DNA of 64,000 bases, from assembly GCF_001420695.1 (NCBI RefSeq), contig NZ_LJJB01000010.1, positions 1,855,131 to 1,919,130 on the forward strand. Reading direction: 5' to 3'. The notes under the pieces were generated by a model that saw nothing but the letters and a program-made list of their open reading frames with translations, had not been told where the DNA came from and searched no databases. The translations under genes and the position numbers were made by a program. Shown piece by piece: positions 49,993 through 61,764 of this stretch (the stretch's first letter is position 1; each line of letters begins with the position of its first letter). This DNA is from Brevibacillus choshinensis (GTDB taxonomy: Bacteria; Bacillota; Bacilli; Brevibacillales; Brevibacillaceae).

Positions 49993-51474
49993 GTGTACGT
50001 GTTGGGGAAAAATGCTGATTTTCGGGAGAGGCAAAAACGTGCCCCCCTGTATGAACAGCTGGAACGACACGTCAAGCGTCGTCCGCACCCGTTTCATGTT
50101 CCAGGACATAAAATGGGACATAGCTTTGACAGCGAAGGAAGACATCGGTTTCAAACGATTTTGGAATTGGACCTCACAGAAATAAATGGCACAGATGATC
50201 TGCATCAGCCGCAGGGCGTGATTGCCGAGGCGCAGGAGCTGGCAGCAGAAGCGTTTAGAGCAGAGGAGACGCGTTTTCTCATTGGAGGAAGTACGGTCGG
50301 AAATCTCGCGCTGATCATGACGGTCTGTCGTCCCGGAGACAAGATCCTCGTCCAGCGCAATTGTCACAAATCCGTTTATCACGGAATCATTATGGCGAAG
50401 GCTACTCCTATTTTCTTGGTGCCAGCTGTCGATTTGGCTACCGGAGTCGCAGCAGGAGTCAGACGTGAGGACGTCGAACGTGCCCTGCATGCTCACCCTG
50501 ACGCGAAGGCAGTCTTTTTAACGAATCCCACCTATTATGGTATGGGGATCGATCTGGAGAAAATGGCCGCTACCGTGCATCGGTACGATATTCCCCTTTT
50601 GATCGATGAGGCGCATGGTCCGCATTTCGGTTTCCATCCTGCTTTTCCGCTATCCGCCATGCAGTCAGGCGCGGATGCAGCTGTGCAGTCGACGCACAAA
50701 ATGGCTTCAGCGATGACGATGTCCTCCATGCTACATGTGCGAGGAGAACGAATCGATCGAGACAGGCTGTATCGGCATTTGGCGATGATTCAGTCATCCA
50801 GCCCTTCCTATGTACTTATGGCGTCGCTCGATTTGGCCCGGCGTCATCTGGTGACAGAAGCTTCCGAGGAATGGGACAGGCTTTTGCCTCAGCTGGACAA
50901 GCTGCGTGAACGCACGGGTAGATTAGCTTGGCTGGAATGGCCAGAAGTAAATGCCAGCAGCGTGTACGCCACTCTTGACCCGTTAAAGCTGTTCCTCCAT
51001 GTGCGAACTGAGCAAATAGACGGGGTTGCGCTACAGCATGTCATGGAAAAACACGGGATTTATGCGGAGCTGGCAGATTCCTCGCATGTGCTTTTGGCCG
51101 CTTCTGCAGGGACCACCTCCCGTGATCTGGATTCATTGACGCGTCTGTTGGAGACGTTGGATCTGGAGGTAGAGCCGGGGGAAGAACGCGTACTGGAGGC
51201 AGGAGTCGTTTCCTCACACTATTTGCGTGAGCAGGTAGTATCGATGGATGAGGCAGTGGATGCGCCAAGCGAAATGGTACCGTTGGAGAATTCGTTAGGA
51301 AGAATCGTAGCGGAAATGGTCATCCCATATCCTCCTGGAATTCCTGTGCTTGTGCCAGGAGAGCGGATGGATGCTCAGGGCTTGGCGATGCTGCTGGAGC
51401 TGCGGTTAGGACAGACTCGTTTTCATGGTGTACAGGATGACCGGTTGCAAACAATACGAGTCATTCGAAAATAA
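49993..51474 (+). CDS. yaaO: Orn/Lys/Arg decarboxylase family protein (YaaO-like)
   Basis: A 493-residue PLP-dependent fold I enzyme: [68 protein letters not shown] and the PLP lysine in [17 protein letters not shown]-terminal decarboxylase domain follows. Likely decarboxylates a basic amino acid to a polyamine precursor. Several GTG/TTG starts are possible (49993, 49999, 50002) behind AAAGGACGTGAG. Directly upstream of tmk as in Bacillus. Confidence 0.93.
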   Translation: MYVLGKNADFRERQKRAPLYEQLERHVKRRPHPFHVPGHKMGHSFDSEGRHRFQTILELDLTEINGTDDLHQPQGVIAEAQELAAEAFRAEETRFLIGGSTVGNLALIMTVCRPGDKILVQRNCHKSVYHGIIMAKATPIFLVPAVDLATGVAAGVRREDVERALHAHPDAKAVFLTNPTYYGMGIDLEKMAATVHRYDIPLLIDEAHGPHFGFHPAFPLSAMQSGADAAVQSTHKMASAMTMSSMLHVRGERIDRDRLYRHLAMIQSSSPSYVLMASLDLARRHLVTEASEEWDRLLPQLDKLRERTGRLAWLEWPEVNASSVYATLDPLKLFLHVRTEQIDGVALQHVMEKHGIYAELADSSHVLLAASAGTTSRDLDSLTRLLETLDLEVEPGEERVLEAGVVSSHYLREQVVSMDEAVDAPSEMVPLENSLGRIVAEMVIPYPPGIPVLVPGERMDAQGLAMLLELRLGQTRFHGVQDDRLQTIRVIRK

Positions 51475-51521
51475 AGCAAGGAATGGCCTTACAACAGGTG
51501 ATTAGCGGAAGGAGCATAAAA

Positions 51522-52157
51522 GTGACAACAGGACGAAAAGGTCGATTTATCACCGTGGAAGGTGGTGAGGGAGCGGGAAAATCCACGATCATCGCACGGC
51601 TGTATGAGGAGCTGAAGGCACGTGAGATCGATGTGCTCCTCACAAGAGAGCCAGGCGGCATCGACATTGCCGAACAGATTCGCGAAATCATTTTGAATCC
51701 GGCACACACGCAAATGGATAAACGAACAGAAGCGCTGCTGTACGCGGCAGCACGAGGGCAGCATCTGGCGGAGAAGGTACTCCCTGCACTGGAAGCGGGA
51801 AAGCTGGTGCTCTGCGACCGGTTTATTGACAGTAGCCTCGCTTACCAGGGACATGCTCGCGGTCTGGGGATCGATGAGGTATATGCCATCAACAAATTTG
51901 CGGTTGGTGACTGCATGCCGGAGCTGACGTTGTTTTTCGACGTTTTGCCTGAAGTGGGGCTCGCGAGGATTAATGCAGCGAAAGGACGAGAAGTAAATCG
52001 TCTCGATCTGGAAGGTATGAGGTTCCATGAGCTGGTCAGAGAAGGCTATCAATTAGCAATGGCTCGTGATCCCGGACGCTTCCTGGTGATTGATGCAGGT
52101 CAATCTATGGAGCAGGTTTATCAGGCGGCATTGGCAGCATTAACTGCCAGATTGTAA
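51522..52157 (+). CDS. tmk: Thymidylate kinase
   Basis: Phosphorylates dTMP to dTDP. The 211 residues include the P-loop [21 protein letters not shown], the DR-containing [20 protein letters not shown] and LID region [15 protein letters not shown] start at GTG 51522 behind GGAAGGAGC, which gives the expected length; the upstream ATG adds 13 residues over that site. Confidence 0.96.
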   Translation: MTTGRKGRFITVEGGEGAGKSTIIARLYEELKAREIDVLLTREPGGIDIAEQIREIILNPAHTQMDKRTEALLYAAARGQHLAEKVLPALEAGKLVLCDRFIDSSLAYQGHARGLGIDEVYAINKFAVGDCMPELTLFFDVLPEVGLARINAAKGREVNRLDLEGMRFHELVREGYQLAMARDPGRFLVIDAGQSMEQVYQAALAALTARL

Positions 52158-52296
52158 GGTGAGAGTACCGCTTCGTAACGTACATGCTGTATAATATGTT
52201 TAGGAAGAATATCGTACCACGCCCACATGTTTATCATACAATGAAGCACCAAGAACCCCCTAAGGGAATGATTATTTGCGGAAAGGGTGATAGCCG

Positions 52297-52626
52297 ATGA
52301 AAATGGTAGTTGCGGTCGTCCAAGACAAAGATAGTGGTCGTCTGTCTCAACAGCTGGTGAAAAAAGGGTTTCGAGCTACTAAGCTAGCCAGTACCGGTAG
52401 CTTTTTGCGCGCTGGTAACACAACATTCTTGATCGGTACGTCTGACGAAAGCGTGCCGGAAGTAATCGACATCATTGCGCATAATTGCAAATCCCGCAAA
52501 CAGATGGTCACTCCTGTTTCCCCACTTAGCAATGCAGTAGACTCGTTCATGCCATACCCACTCGAAGTGCAGGTAGGCGGAGCTGCCGTGTTCGTGCTCG
52601 ATGTAGGAGAATTCCACTCCTTCTAA
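52297..52626 (+). CDS. darA: PII-like c-di-AMP receptor
   Basis: A 109-residue protein (YaaQ/DarA): KMVVAVVQDKDSGRLSQQLVKKGFRATKLASTGSFLRAGNTTFLIGT is the conserved T-loop-containing nucleotide-binding part, and VDSFMPYPLEVQVGGAAVFVLDV ends it. It binds cyclic di-AMP in Bacillus. Position after tmk is conserved. ATG 52297 has GGAAAGGGTG. Confidence 0.96.
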   Translation: MKMVVAVVQDKDSGRLSQQLVKKGFRATKLASTGSFLRAGNTTFLIGTSDESVPEVIDIIAHNCKSRKQMVTPVSPLSNAVDSFMPYPLEVQVGGAAVFVLDVGEFHSF

Positions 52627-52726
52627 CTACCGCATTCCTTTAGTTCCTGCTCTCTTTTTTCGCGGCTTTCGTATATACTGAATCTCATGGGGACAAAACC
52701 CTACGGATTGGATGCGGAGGTGCGAA

Positions 52727-53173
52727 ATGAAAATCAGCGATGGTCTTCGGCCTAAACTGGACATGGTAAAAGCTTCAGATACACGTAGAAACCCTCAGCT
52801 GGAAAAGCTGAATTTTGGCACGATGGTTCAAGGTGAAGACGAACGCATGTCCCAGGAGCGGTTGAACCGGCTGCTGTCCGATATCGACAAGCAAGGGCAG
52901 ATTCTCGCTCGTTCCCGCTCCGTGCGCGACTTTTATTCTTATAAAAATCTCGTCAAACAGTTCATGGAGGAGGCCGTTACGTACGGTATCGCCTTGGATG
53001 ACCGGCGAGGGATGAATCGGCGAGGCCGCAGTAGGCTGTACAAGATCGTCAAAGAGGTGGATACCGAGCTACTCAGACTCACAGATGAGTTGCTCAGCGA
53101 TCAAGCCCCTATGATTGACTTGTTAGCCCGCATTGGTGAAATTCGCGGTATGCTGATCAACCTGTACTTTTAG
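52727..53173 (+). CDS. yaaR: YaaR-like (DUF327) protein
   Basis: A 148-residue helical cytoplasmic protein with DERMSQERLNRLLSDIDKQGQILARSRSVRDFYSYKNLVKQFMEEAV and a C-terminal KIVKEVDTELLRLTDELLSDQAP. Matches the DUF327/YaaR family found between darA and holB. Function unknown. ATG 52727 follows GGAGGTG. Confidence 0.93.
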   Translation: MKISDGLRPKLDMVKASDTRRNPQLEKLNFGTMVQGEDERMSQERLNRLLSDIDKQGQILARSRSVRDFYSYKNLVKQFMEEAVTYGIALDDRRGMNRRGRSRLYKIVKEVDTELLRLTDELLSDQAPMIDLLARIGEIRGMLINLYF

Positions 53174-53191
53174 TTAGGTGTTGAATGGACC

Positions 53192-54172
53192 ATGACATGG
53201 ACTCAATTTACCCAGCAGCCACGAGCCTCGGAACTGCTGTACCATAGCTTGCGCAACGACCGGCTGGCACACGCTTATTTGCTGACCGGTCCCAAGGGCG
53301 CGGGCAAAAAGCAGATGGCCCTGCATCTGGCGAAATCCCTGTTTTGTCCGGAAAGGGAGGCTGACGCCTGCGGGGCCTGTATTACATGCAGACGCATCGA
53401 GGGAGGCAATCACCCCGATGTCATGTTTATCACGCCGGACGGGGCTTCTATCAAAATCGACCAAATCCGTGCTTTGCAAAAGGAAATGGCAATGAGGGCG
53501 GTAGAGTCCCATCACAAGGTGTACATTATCGAACACGTCGAAAAAATGACGACTCAGGCTGCCAACAGTCTGCTCAAGTTTTTGGAGGAACCACCAGCTG
53601 GTGTACTCGCCCTCTTGTTGACCGAGCACAGCCATGCAATTTTACCTACCATTTTGTCGCGTTGCCAAATCGTTCAATTTTCCCCACTTTCTGCAGAAGC
53701 AATCGCTGGGGAACTGCGTAGAGACGGCGTTTTGGCAGGAATGGCACAGGTCGCTTCCCACATTACGACAAATGTGGAAGAGGCCAAGGTGCTAAGCCAA
53801 TCAGAATCGTTTGCACAGCTAAGAAATCTAGTGATACAATTGATTCAGGAGTGCAAACAACGCAATTCATCTGCGCTTTTTACCATCCATGATATGTTGC
53901 AAAAGAGCGACAAAATTAAAGAGGAACTACCCCTCTTTTTAGATTTGCTCATCCTTTGGCTGCGCGATATCCTGTATGTGCAAGTAGGCAGGCATGCCCA
54001 TCTCATTAACAGCGACCAACAGGATGTGCTGCAAGGACAAGCACTGGTATGGACAAAAGCTGAGCTCTTGCACGGGATAGATTTGGTCATGGAGACGAAA
54101 AATCGGATAGAGCGAAATGCCAACGTACAGTTGGCTCTTGAGCGGTTGGTTCTTCAAATCCAGGAGGGATAA
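53192..54172 (+). CDS. holB: DNA polymerase III delta' subunit
   Basis: A 326-residue clamp-loader subunit: LLTGPKGAGKKQMALHLAKSL (modified P-loop), zinc-type CPEREADACGACITCRRI, VYIIEHVEKMTTQAANSLLKFLEEPP and PTILSRCQIVQFSPL. ATG 53192 is 18 bases after yaaR. ricT follows immediately after its stop. Confidence 0.94.
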   Translation: MTWTQFTQQPRASELLYHSLRNDRLAHAYLLTGPKGAGKKQMALHLAKSLFCPEREADACGACITCRRIEGGNHPDVMFITPDGASIKIDQIRALQKEMAMRAVESHHKVYIIEHVEKMTTQAANSLLKFLEEPPAGVLALLLTEHSHAILPTILSRCQIVQFSPLSAEAIAGELRRDGVLAGMAQVASHITTNVEEAKVLSQSESFAQLRNLVIQLIQECKQRNSSALFTIHDMLQKSDKIKEELPLFLDLLILWLRDILYVQVGRHAHLINSDQQDVLQGQALVWTKAELLHGIDLVMETKNRIERNANVQLALERLVLQIQEG

Positions 54173-54174
54173 CC

Positions 54175-54990
54175 TTGTATGAGGTTGTTGGAGTTCGCTT
54201 TAAAAAAGCGGGCAAAATATATTACTTCGACCCTGACCGACTGCCGATCGAAAAAGATTGTACCGTCATCGTGGAAACGGCACGCGGGGTTGAATATGGC
54301 AAGGTTGTAATCGGCAAGAAGCAGGTAGCTGATTCCGATGTCGTGTTGCCGTTGAAAAAAGTGATCCGCGTCGCTGACGACAAGGATGCAAAACAGGTGG
54401 ACGAAAACAAGCAGGCCGCCAAAAATGCCTTTGCCGTTTGTCAGACGAAGATCAGGGAACACAAGCTAGACATGAAGCTGGTCGATGTAGAGTACACATT
54501 TGATCGCAACAAGATCATCTTCTACTTTACAGCAGATGGTCGCGTCGATTTCCGCGAGCTCGTGAAAGACCTGGCTTCTGTATTCCGTACTCGTATCGAG
54601 CTTCGCCAGATTGGTGTACGTGACGAAGCCAAAATGCTGGGCGGGATCGGACCTTGTGGACGATTACTGTGCTGTTCCACGTTCCTTGGCGATTTTGAGC
54701 CAGTATCCATCAAAATGGCCAAAGACCAAAACCTTTCGTTGAATCCAGCCAAAATCTCCGGACTTTGCGGCAGATTGATGTGCTGTTTAAAATACGAGAA
54801 CGACAACTACGAGAGTACACGTGATGAAATGCCTGATATCGGAAAAGTCGTCAACACCCCGATGGGGAATGGGCGAGTTGTTTCCGTCAATGTACTCGAT
54901 CATTCAGTTCAAGTAGAACTTTCGATCGATAAAAAGATCACAGAGTTTGGGCTAGATGAGATTGCGATAGGGCATCCCACTTTTGAATAA
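54175..54990 (+). CDS. ricT: RicT/YaaT, stage 0 sporulation protein
   Basis: A 271-residue protein with the PSP1 C-terminal domain and two conserved CxxxxCC clusters: GGIGPCGRLLCCSTFL and ISGLCGRLMCCLKYEND. In Bacillus it forms the Fe-S-bearing Ric (Y) complex with RicA and RicF, which stimulates RNase Y and the Spo0A phosphorelay. Start is TTG 54175, supported by CAGGAGGGAT. Confidence 0.96.
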   Translation: MYEVVGVRFKKAGKIYYFDPDRLPIEKDCTVIVETARGVEYGKVVIGKKQVADSDVVLPLKKVIRVADDKDAKQVDENKQAAKNAFAVCQTKIREHKLDMKLVDVEYTFDRNKIIFYFTADGRVDFRELVKDLASVFRTRIELRQIGVRDEAKMLGGIGPCGRLLCCSTFLGDFEPVSIKMAKDQNLSLNPAKISGLCGRLMCCLKYENDNYESTRDEMPDIGKVVNTPMGNGRVVSVNVLDHSVQVELSIDKKITEFGLDEIAIGHPTFE

Positions 54991-55018
54991 AACGTGGGAG
55001 TAGGGGAGAGGTGAGCTA

Positions 55019-55390
55019 GTGGACAAACGGGAAATCTTCGTCAAAATGGCGAGCATTGAAGAACGAATTGGGGACCTTTATAAAGAGATCGGTGAATTGA
55101 AAGACGTCATCGTCGTTTTGATGGAGGAGAATGCCCAATTACTCGTTGAAAACCAGCACCTTCGCAACCGACTGGACAGGAAAAAGACAAGCTCTTCGCC
55201 CAAGCAAAAGGGAACACGCCCGGTTGCCCAGGAGAAGGCAAAGAAAGCAGTCGTCGGAGAAGGTTACGACAACCTGGCTCGTCTCTACGCAGAGGGGTTC
55301 CATATTTGCAATGTCCATTTTGGCAGCTTGCGTAAAGAAGGCGATTGTTTATTCTGCTTGTCGTTTTTAAGCGGAGGCCCTCAAAAATAA
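55019..55390 (+). CDS. yabA: Replication initiation control protein YabA
   Basis: A 123-residue negative regulator of DnaA that also contacts DnaN. The N-terminal half is a long coiled coil ([44 protein letters not shown]), then a basic linker and a zinc module HICNVHFG...CLFCLSF. Start GTG 55019 behind GAGAGGTGAG. Confidence 0.96.
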   Translation: MDKREIFVKMASIEERIGDLYKEIGELKDVIVVLMEENAQLLVENQHLRNRLDRKKTSSSPKQKGTRPVAQEKAKKAVVGEGYDNLARLYAEGFHICNVHFGSLRKEGDCLFCLSFLSGGPQK

Positions 55391-55411
55391 ACGGTGAACC
55401 AAAACCGGATG

Positions 55412-55449
55412 AAAAAAGCGACCTAGGCCATGTGTCAGGTCGCTTTTAA
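55412..55449 (+). terminator. Terminator after yabA
   Basis: AAAGCGACCT and AGGTCGCTTT arms followed by TAAA; strong stem, modest T run. Confidence 0.75.
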
Positions 55450-55493
55450 ACGTATATGAATCATGAACAAACCAAAGGGGTTTTGAACAACGA

Positions 55494-56261
55494 ATGGAAC
55501 CTGTCATCAATGTGCCGCTCTATGAATCGGAGCGCATCGACGATTTGCTGACTCATGAAATGAAGATCATACAAAGTCACGAAGTATTTTGTTTTTCGAT
55601 GGATGCTGTCCTGTTGGCTCGCTTTGCATCTGCTCCGAAAAGAGGACGCATCCTCGACATGTGCACGGGCAATGGGGCTATTCCGCTCATTATGACTACT
55701 CGGACACCGGAGGCTTCCTTTGAAGGTATCGAGATCCAAGAGCGGTTATTTAGCATGGCGAGCCGCAATGTAGCTCTGAACCAGCTGGAAGGACGCTTTA
55801 CGATGCACCATGGGGATGTAAAAGAGGCCGTGGAGCGGTTTGGTCACGCCAAGTTTGACGTAATCACATGCAACCCACCCTACATGCCAGCTACCAGCGG
55901 TGAAAAAAACATCAGTGAGCATTTTGCTATTGCCCGTCATGAAATTATGCTTTCTTTAGAAGACGTGATTCGGGTCGGCAGCAAACTGCTGAAAAACGGT
56001 GGAAAGCTCGCTCTCGTGCATCGTTCCACCCGCTTGATCGAGATCATTTCCTTGATGCGTCAATACGGCATCGAGCCAAAACGAATGCGTCTCGTGTACC
56101 CGCGCCGAGATGCGGAGCCAAATATGGTGCTGATCGAAGGGATGCGAGGAGGCAAGCCAGAGCTGCGAATCCAGCCGCCGCTGATTGTCTATGAAAATGG
56201 AGAGGAATACTGTGAAGAACTGCAGGAAATCTATTTCGGAAGACGCGATTCCCTCGCATAA
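55494..56261 (+). CDS. trmN6: tRNA1(Val) A37 N6-methyltransferase family (YabB)
   Basis: A 255-residue class I methyltransferase. SAM motif [15 protein letters not shown], then the adenine-N6 signature [28 protein letters not shown] at the start is characteristic of TrmN6. The exact tRNA target is inferred from the family. Its 3' end overlaps the start of the GIY-YIG gene. Confidence 0.92.
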   Translation: MEPVINVPLYESERIDDLLTHEMKIIQSHEVFCFSMDAVLLARFASAPKRGRILDMCTGNGAIPLIMTTRTPEASFEGIEIQERLFSMASRNVALNQLEGRFTMHHGDVKEAVERFGHAKFDVITCNPPYMPATSGEKNISEHFAIARHEIMLSLEDVIRVGSKLLKNGGKLALVHRSTRLIEIISLMRQYGIEPKRMRLVYPRRDAEPNMVLIEGMRGGKPELRIQPPLIVYENGEEYCEELQEIYFGRRDSLA

Positions 56262-56526
56262 GAGTCACTTTGTGTACATCTTATCTTGCGCAGACGGGAG
56301 TCTTTACACCGGATATACAACCGAGCTGTTGCGGCGCCTGCGTACACACAACGAAGGCAAAGGGGCCAAATACACCCGTGGTCGGGGACCTGTCGAACTG
56401 CTTTATTGGGAAGAGGGGACAGACCGATCTTGGGGACTGAGGCGCGAGGAAGCAATCAAACGACTCTCCCGCCTGAAAAAAGAAGAACTGATTGGAGAGG
56501 GACCGCATGATGAATGTCCAGCGTAG
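56212..56526 (+). CDS. yazA: GIY-YIG nuclease-like protein (YazA)
   Basis: A 104-residue UvrC/GIY-YIG-fold protein: [50 protein letters not shown] carries the paired Tyr strands, the arginine and the later Glu. Related to B. subtilis YazA; function unknown. I choose GTG 56212, preceded by GAGAGGAAT inside trmN6, so the two genes overlap by 50 bases. Confidence 0.9.
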   Translation: MKNCRKSISEDAIPSHKSHFVYILSCADGSLYTGYTTELLRRLRTHNEGKGAKYTRGRGPVELLYWEEGTDRSWGLRREEAIKRLSRLKKEELIGEGPHDECPA

Positions 56527-57391
56527 CTTTTCGTCCGAGCAGTCAGGTACCCTCTATTTGGTAGCTACACCGATAGGGAATTTGGATGATATCACAGTTC
56601 GCTGTCTGGAAACGCTGCGTTCTGTCGATGTCATTGCCTGCGAGGATACACGGCAAACGCGAAAGCTGCTCAACCATTTTCAAATCGACAAACGGACGGT
56701 GAGCTACCACGAGCATAATAAGGAAGCGAGTGGGAATGGCCTCTTGCAGTGGCTGGCAGAGGGCAAGAAAATCGCTTTGGTCAGTGATGCAGGTCTTCCG
56801 GCGATTTCCGACCCGGGAGCGGAGCTGGTGCGCGATGCAACGGCAGCGGGCTTTCCTGTTATTCCTGTACCGGGGGCCAATGCCGCTTTGACGGCGCTGA
56901 TCGCATCGGGTTTGCCGACAGATCGCTTTGTGTTTTGTGGTTTTCTCGGACGGGAAAACAAAGAGCGTCGCGAGGAGCTGGAACGGCTCAAAAAGTACCC
57001 GGAGACCTTGATTTTTTACGAGGCTCCCCATCGTATTGAAAAGACGCTAGGAGCAATCCGGGAAGCGTGGGGCAATCGTCGAGCTGTCTTGGCGAGGGAG
57101 CTTACCAAGCGTTACGAAGAATTTGTGCGTGGCACGATAGATGAACTGCTGGAGTGGCTACGAGAAGGGGAAGCGCGTGGGGAGTTTTGCCTAATTGTCG
57201 AAGGCTACACCGGTACCTTGGAGGACGAGGAAGTTGATGTATGGTGGAATTCGCTCAGTGTAGTAGAGCATGTCGATCAGTATTGCGAGCAAGGATTGAA
57301 CAAAAAAGATGCAATCAAGAAAGCTGCCGATGATCGAGGCGTATCCAAACGTGATGTGTACAACGAGTACCATCGCGATCAGGCAGAATAA
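56507..57391 (+). CDS. rsmI: 16S rRNA cytidine-1402 2'-O-methyltransferase
   Basis: A 294-residue tetrapyrrole-methylase-fold enzyme: [58 protein letters not shown] and [27 protein letters not shown] are family signatures, with [11 protein letters not shown] after them. ATG 56507 follows GGAGAGGGA and overlaps the yazA end. Confidence 0.97.
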   Translation: MMNVQRSFSSEQSGTLYLVATPIGNLDDITVRCLETLRSVDVIACEDTRQTRKLLNHFQIDKRTVSYHEHNKEASGNGLLQWLAEGKKIALVSDAGLPAISDPGAELVRDATAAGFPVIPVPGANAALTALIASGLPTDRFVFCGFLGRENKERREELERLKKYPETLIFYEAPHRIEKTLGAIREAWGNRRAVLARELTKRYEEFVRGTIDELLEWLREGEARGEFCLIVEGYTGTLEDEEVDVWWNSLSVVEHVDQYCEQGLNKKDAIKKAADDRGVSKRDVYNEYHRDQAE

Positions 57392-57397
57392 ATAAGG

Positions 57398-57426
57398 AAG
57401 CTGGCCGCGTGCGGTCAGCTTTTTTC
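57398..57426 (+). terminator. Terminator of rsmI
   Basis: AAGCTGGCCG and CGGTCAGCTT arms followed by TTTTT. Confidence 0.88.
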
Positions 57427-57464
57427 TGTGAAAAACGTCTCGATGTTTTTCATAAACGTAGATA

Positions 57465-57504
57465 TGACCGCTTGCGGTCAAATAAAACGGTCATGACCGT
57501 TTTG
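57465..57504. repeat. Two adjacent perfect palindromes
   Basis: TGACCGC-TT-GCGGTCA (57465-57480) is followed after four bases by a 20-base perfect palindrome with arms AAAACGGTCA/TGACCGTTTT (57485-57504). Both share the half-site CGGTCA. They lie between the rsmI and abrB terminators and are not needed to end either gene. Confidence 0.85.
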
Positions 57505-57509
57505 AATGC

Positions 57510-57549
57510 AAAAAGAGCCTTCATTGGGCTTGTCCCGCAAAAAGGCTCG
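57510..57549 (-). terminator. Terminator of abrB
   Basis: On the minus strand GAGCCTT and AAGGCTC arms with GCGGGACAAGCCC in the loop, followed by TTTTTGC. Confidence 0.8.
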
Positions 57550-57576
57550 TCATATGTAATAGAAGAAAGGGGAAAG

Positions 57577-57828
57577 TTAGCGTTTTACAACTGGCATTTC
57601 AGACAGACAGTCTTGGCAAACGATTTTACCTTTAAAGTGAGATACTTTGTCAGCATTTCCGCAGAAAATGCAAGCTGGCTCATATTTTTTCAAGATGATG
57701 CGCTCGCCATCTACGTAGATCTCCAAAGCGTCTTTTTCTGCAATACCCAGTGTACGGCGCAACTCGATTGGAATCACTACACGGCCCAACTCGTCCACTT
57801 TACGAACAATACCTGTTGATTTCATCAT
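57577..57828 (-). CDS. abrB: Transition-state regulator AbrB
   Basis: An 83-residue swapped-hairpin DNA-binding protein: MMKSTGIVRKVDELGRVVIPIELRRTLGIAEKDALEIYVDGERIILKKY is nearly the canonical AbrB N-domain. The C-terminal part differs from B. subtilis AbrB, having CIFCGNADKVSHFKGKIVCQDC, a Cys4 zinc-ribbon-like tail in place of the longer multimerisation domain. ATG 57828 follows GGGAGGAG; its promoter carries Spo0A-like boxes. It lies between rsmI and metS as in Bacillus. Confidence 0.93.
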   Translation of the reverse strand: MMKSTGIVRKVDELGRVVIPIELRRTLGIAEKDALEIYVDGERIILKKYEPACIFCGNADKVSHFKGKIVCQDCLSEMPVVKR

Positions 57829-57888
57829 TGTGATTACTCCTCCCAAATCTGGACATGTCGATGCTATTGTTCAACCGAAAGCATTAAT

Positions 57889-57947
57889 CGTCAATATTCG
57901 ACATTTTCTGTTGAAAACATCATACCAGCGATTCCCAAAGGTGTCAA
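57889..57947 (-). promoter_or_regulatory. abrB promoter with tandem Spo0A boxes
   Basis: On the minus strand consensus TTGACA (57942-57947), 17 bases, TATGAT (57919-57924). Downstream of the start, TGTCGAA (57897-57903) and TGACGAT (57887-57893) lie in tandem with a 3-base gap, i.e. 10 bases apart, the arrangement used by Spo0A dimers to repress abrB in Bacillus. Confidence 0.75.
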
Positions 57948-58095
57948 CATCGTTTTGACAATTCTTTGAAAACAAAAATGTTTTTTGAAAATAGAAACGC
58001 TGATATAGCAACGTTTATCGAGAAAATGGAATTGTTATGTAAAATTAAATGGATAAAATTAACTGGGAGTTATCGCCTTGACCATAGTCGGTTCG

Positions 58096-58123
58096 TGTCG
58101 AATTACTTCTTGCTTATTCGACA
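58096..58123. promoter_or_regulatory. Inverted pair of Spo0A-like boxes
   Basis: TGTCGAA (58096-58102) and its reverse complement TTCGACA (58117-58123), separated by 14 bases, in the 300-base region between the abrB promoter and the metS promoter. Apart from these I see no gene in that stretch. Confidence 0.45.
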
Positions 58124-58200
58124 TATTCGCCGTTATTTCTCACTTTTCCCTTTTATTTCTACTTTCCGCCCGTTTTCAGGGAAAAGTGGAGGAACGGAGG

Positions 58201-60587
<2,387 letters not shown>

Positions 60588-60622
60588 CGAGCGCATCCAG
60601 TAGGAAAGGAAGGGTCAGACCT

Positions 60623-61390
60623 GTGTTATTTGAAACGCACACGCACCTGAATGCCAAGGAATTTGACGAGGACCGCGAAGAAGTCATTGCCCGCGCCAGA
60701 GAAAATGGGGTCAGCACGATCGTCAACATCGGCTTCAATGCTGAAACGATCCCGACCTGCATCGAGCTGGCAGAGAAATACGATTTTATTTACGCGGTCG
60801 TCGGATGGCACCCACAGGATGCAAAAGATATGACTGACGAGCATCTGGCATGGATTGAGGAGCTTACCCGTCATCCAAAAGTAGTAGGACTCGGGGAAAT
60901 GGGTCTCGATTACTACTGGGATACGTCGCCAAAGGATGTACAGGCAGACGTGTTCCGCAAGCAGATTCGTCTCGCCCGCAAAGTCGGGATGCCGATCATC
61001 ATTCACAACCGGGATGCCCATCAGGATGTCATCGCCATCCTCAAAGAAGAGAAGGCAGCCGAGGTTGGCGGAATCATGCACTGCTATTCTGGGAGCTGGG
61101 AGACCGCAAAGCTAGCTCTGGACATGAATTTCTACATTTCATTTGGGGGGCCGCTTACGTTTAAAAACGCCAAGCAACCCAAGGAGGTAGCAGCCAAGGT
61201 ACCGCTTGACCGACTCCTGATCGAGACGGACAGCCCGTACCTCACGCCGCATCCTTTCCGCGGCAAGCGAAACGAGAGTGGATACGTCCGCTACGTCTGT
61301 GAGGAAATGGCGAACATTCGTGGTTTGTCTTATGAGGAAATGGCCCAGATCACATCAGACAACGCTCGTCGCTTATTTCAGCTAAAATAA
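60623..61390 (+). CDS. tatD: TatD-family metal-dependent hydrolase
   Basis: A 255-residue TIM-barrel nuclease (YabD): LFETHTHLNAKEFDEDREEV (metal His pair), GWHPQDA, GLGEMGLDYYWDTSPKDVQ, IHNRDAH, MHCYSGSWETAK, and LIETDSPYLTPHPFRGKRNE. Members are 3'-5' DNA exonucleases or deacylases. Start GTG 60623 behind AGGAAAGGAAGGG, 35 bases after metS. Confidence 0.95.
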   Translation: MLFETHTHLNAKEFDEDREEVIARARENGVSTIVNIGFNAETIPTCIELAEKYDFIYAVVGWHPQDAKDMTDEHLAWIEELTRHPKVVGLGEMGLDYYWDTSPKDVQADVFRKQIRLARKVGMPIIIHNRDAHQDVIAILKEEKAAEVGGIMHCYSGSWETAKLALDMNFYISFGGPLTFKNAKQPKEVAAKVPLDRLLIETDSPYLTPHPFRGKRNESGYVRYVCEEMANIRGLSYEEMAQITSDNARRLFQLK

Positions 61391-61403
61391 GCAATAAAAC
61401 AAA

Positions 61404-61449
61404 GAAAAAGCGGAAAATCACGGTCCTACTCGTGGTTTTCCGCTTTTTT
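61404..61449 (+). terminator. Terminator of metS-tatD
   Basis: AAAAAGCGGAAAATCACG and CGTGGTTTTCCGCTTTTT arms form a very long stem with a following T run. Confidence 0.92.
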
Positions 61450-61480
61450 TCGTTCGTGTTTCCCGGGTTCTACTCCGATT

Positions 61481-61544
61481 TGTCGACGCATACCATGAAC
61501 AATGTGTCGAACGATTATTGTCCTATCGACATACGTGCTCGACA
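61481..61544. promoter_or_regulatory. Cluster of TGTCGA (Spo0A-box-like) motifs upstream of yabE
   Basis: Four motifs in 64 bases: TGTCGAC (61481), TGTCGAA (61505), and on the minus strand TGTCGAT (61525-61531) and TGTCGAG (61538-61544). They lie 75-140 bases upstream of the yabE promoter. The 375-base gap 61391-61764 otherwise holds the terminator before them and the promoter after them. Confidence 0.45.
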
Positions 61545-61619
61545 CCAAACAACTATGATTCGTCAGAAGCTTTTTGCTAGTCTTGTACCATTATCTCTTC
61601 GGCCAAAGGTAGGGGAAAT

Positions 61620-61648
61620 TTGACAAAGCCGGAAAAGTAACATACAAT
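61620..61648 (+). promoter_or_regulatory. Promoter of yabE
   Basis: Consensus TTGACA, 17 bases, TACAAT. Confidence 0.85.
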
Positions 61649-61764
61649 CAAATCCGATCTTGTTTAGTACCGGCCACTTCCAGAATATTAGTGCAATTAC
61701 AACGACCCTTACCTGGCTAGACCGAAAAAGCCAATGTGCTTTTCTAGGAAAAGGAGTGTGGGAA

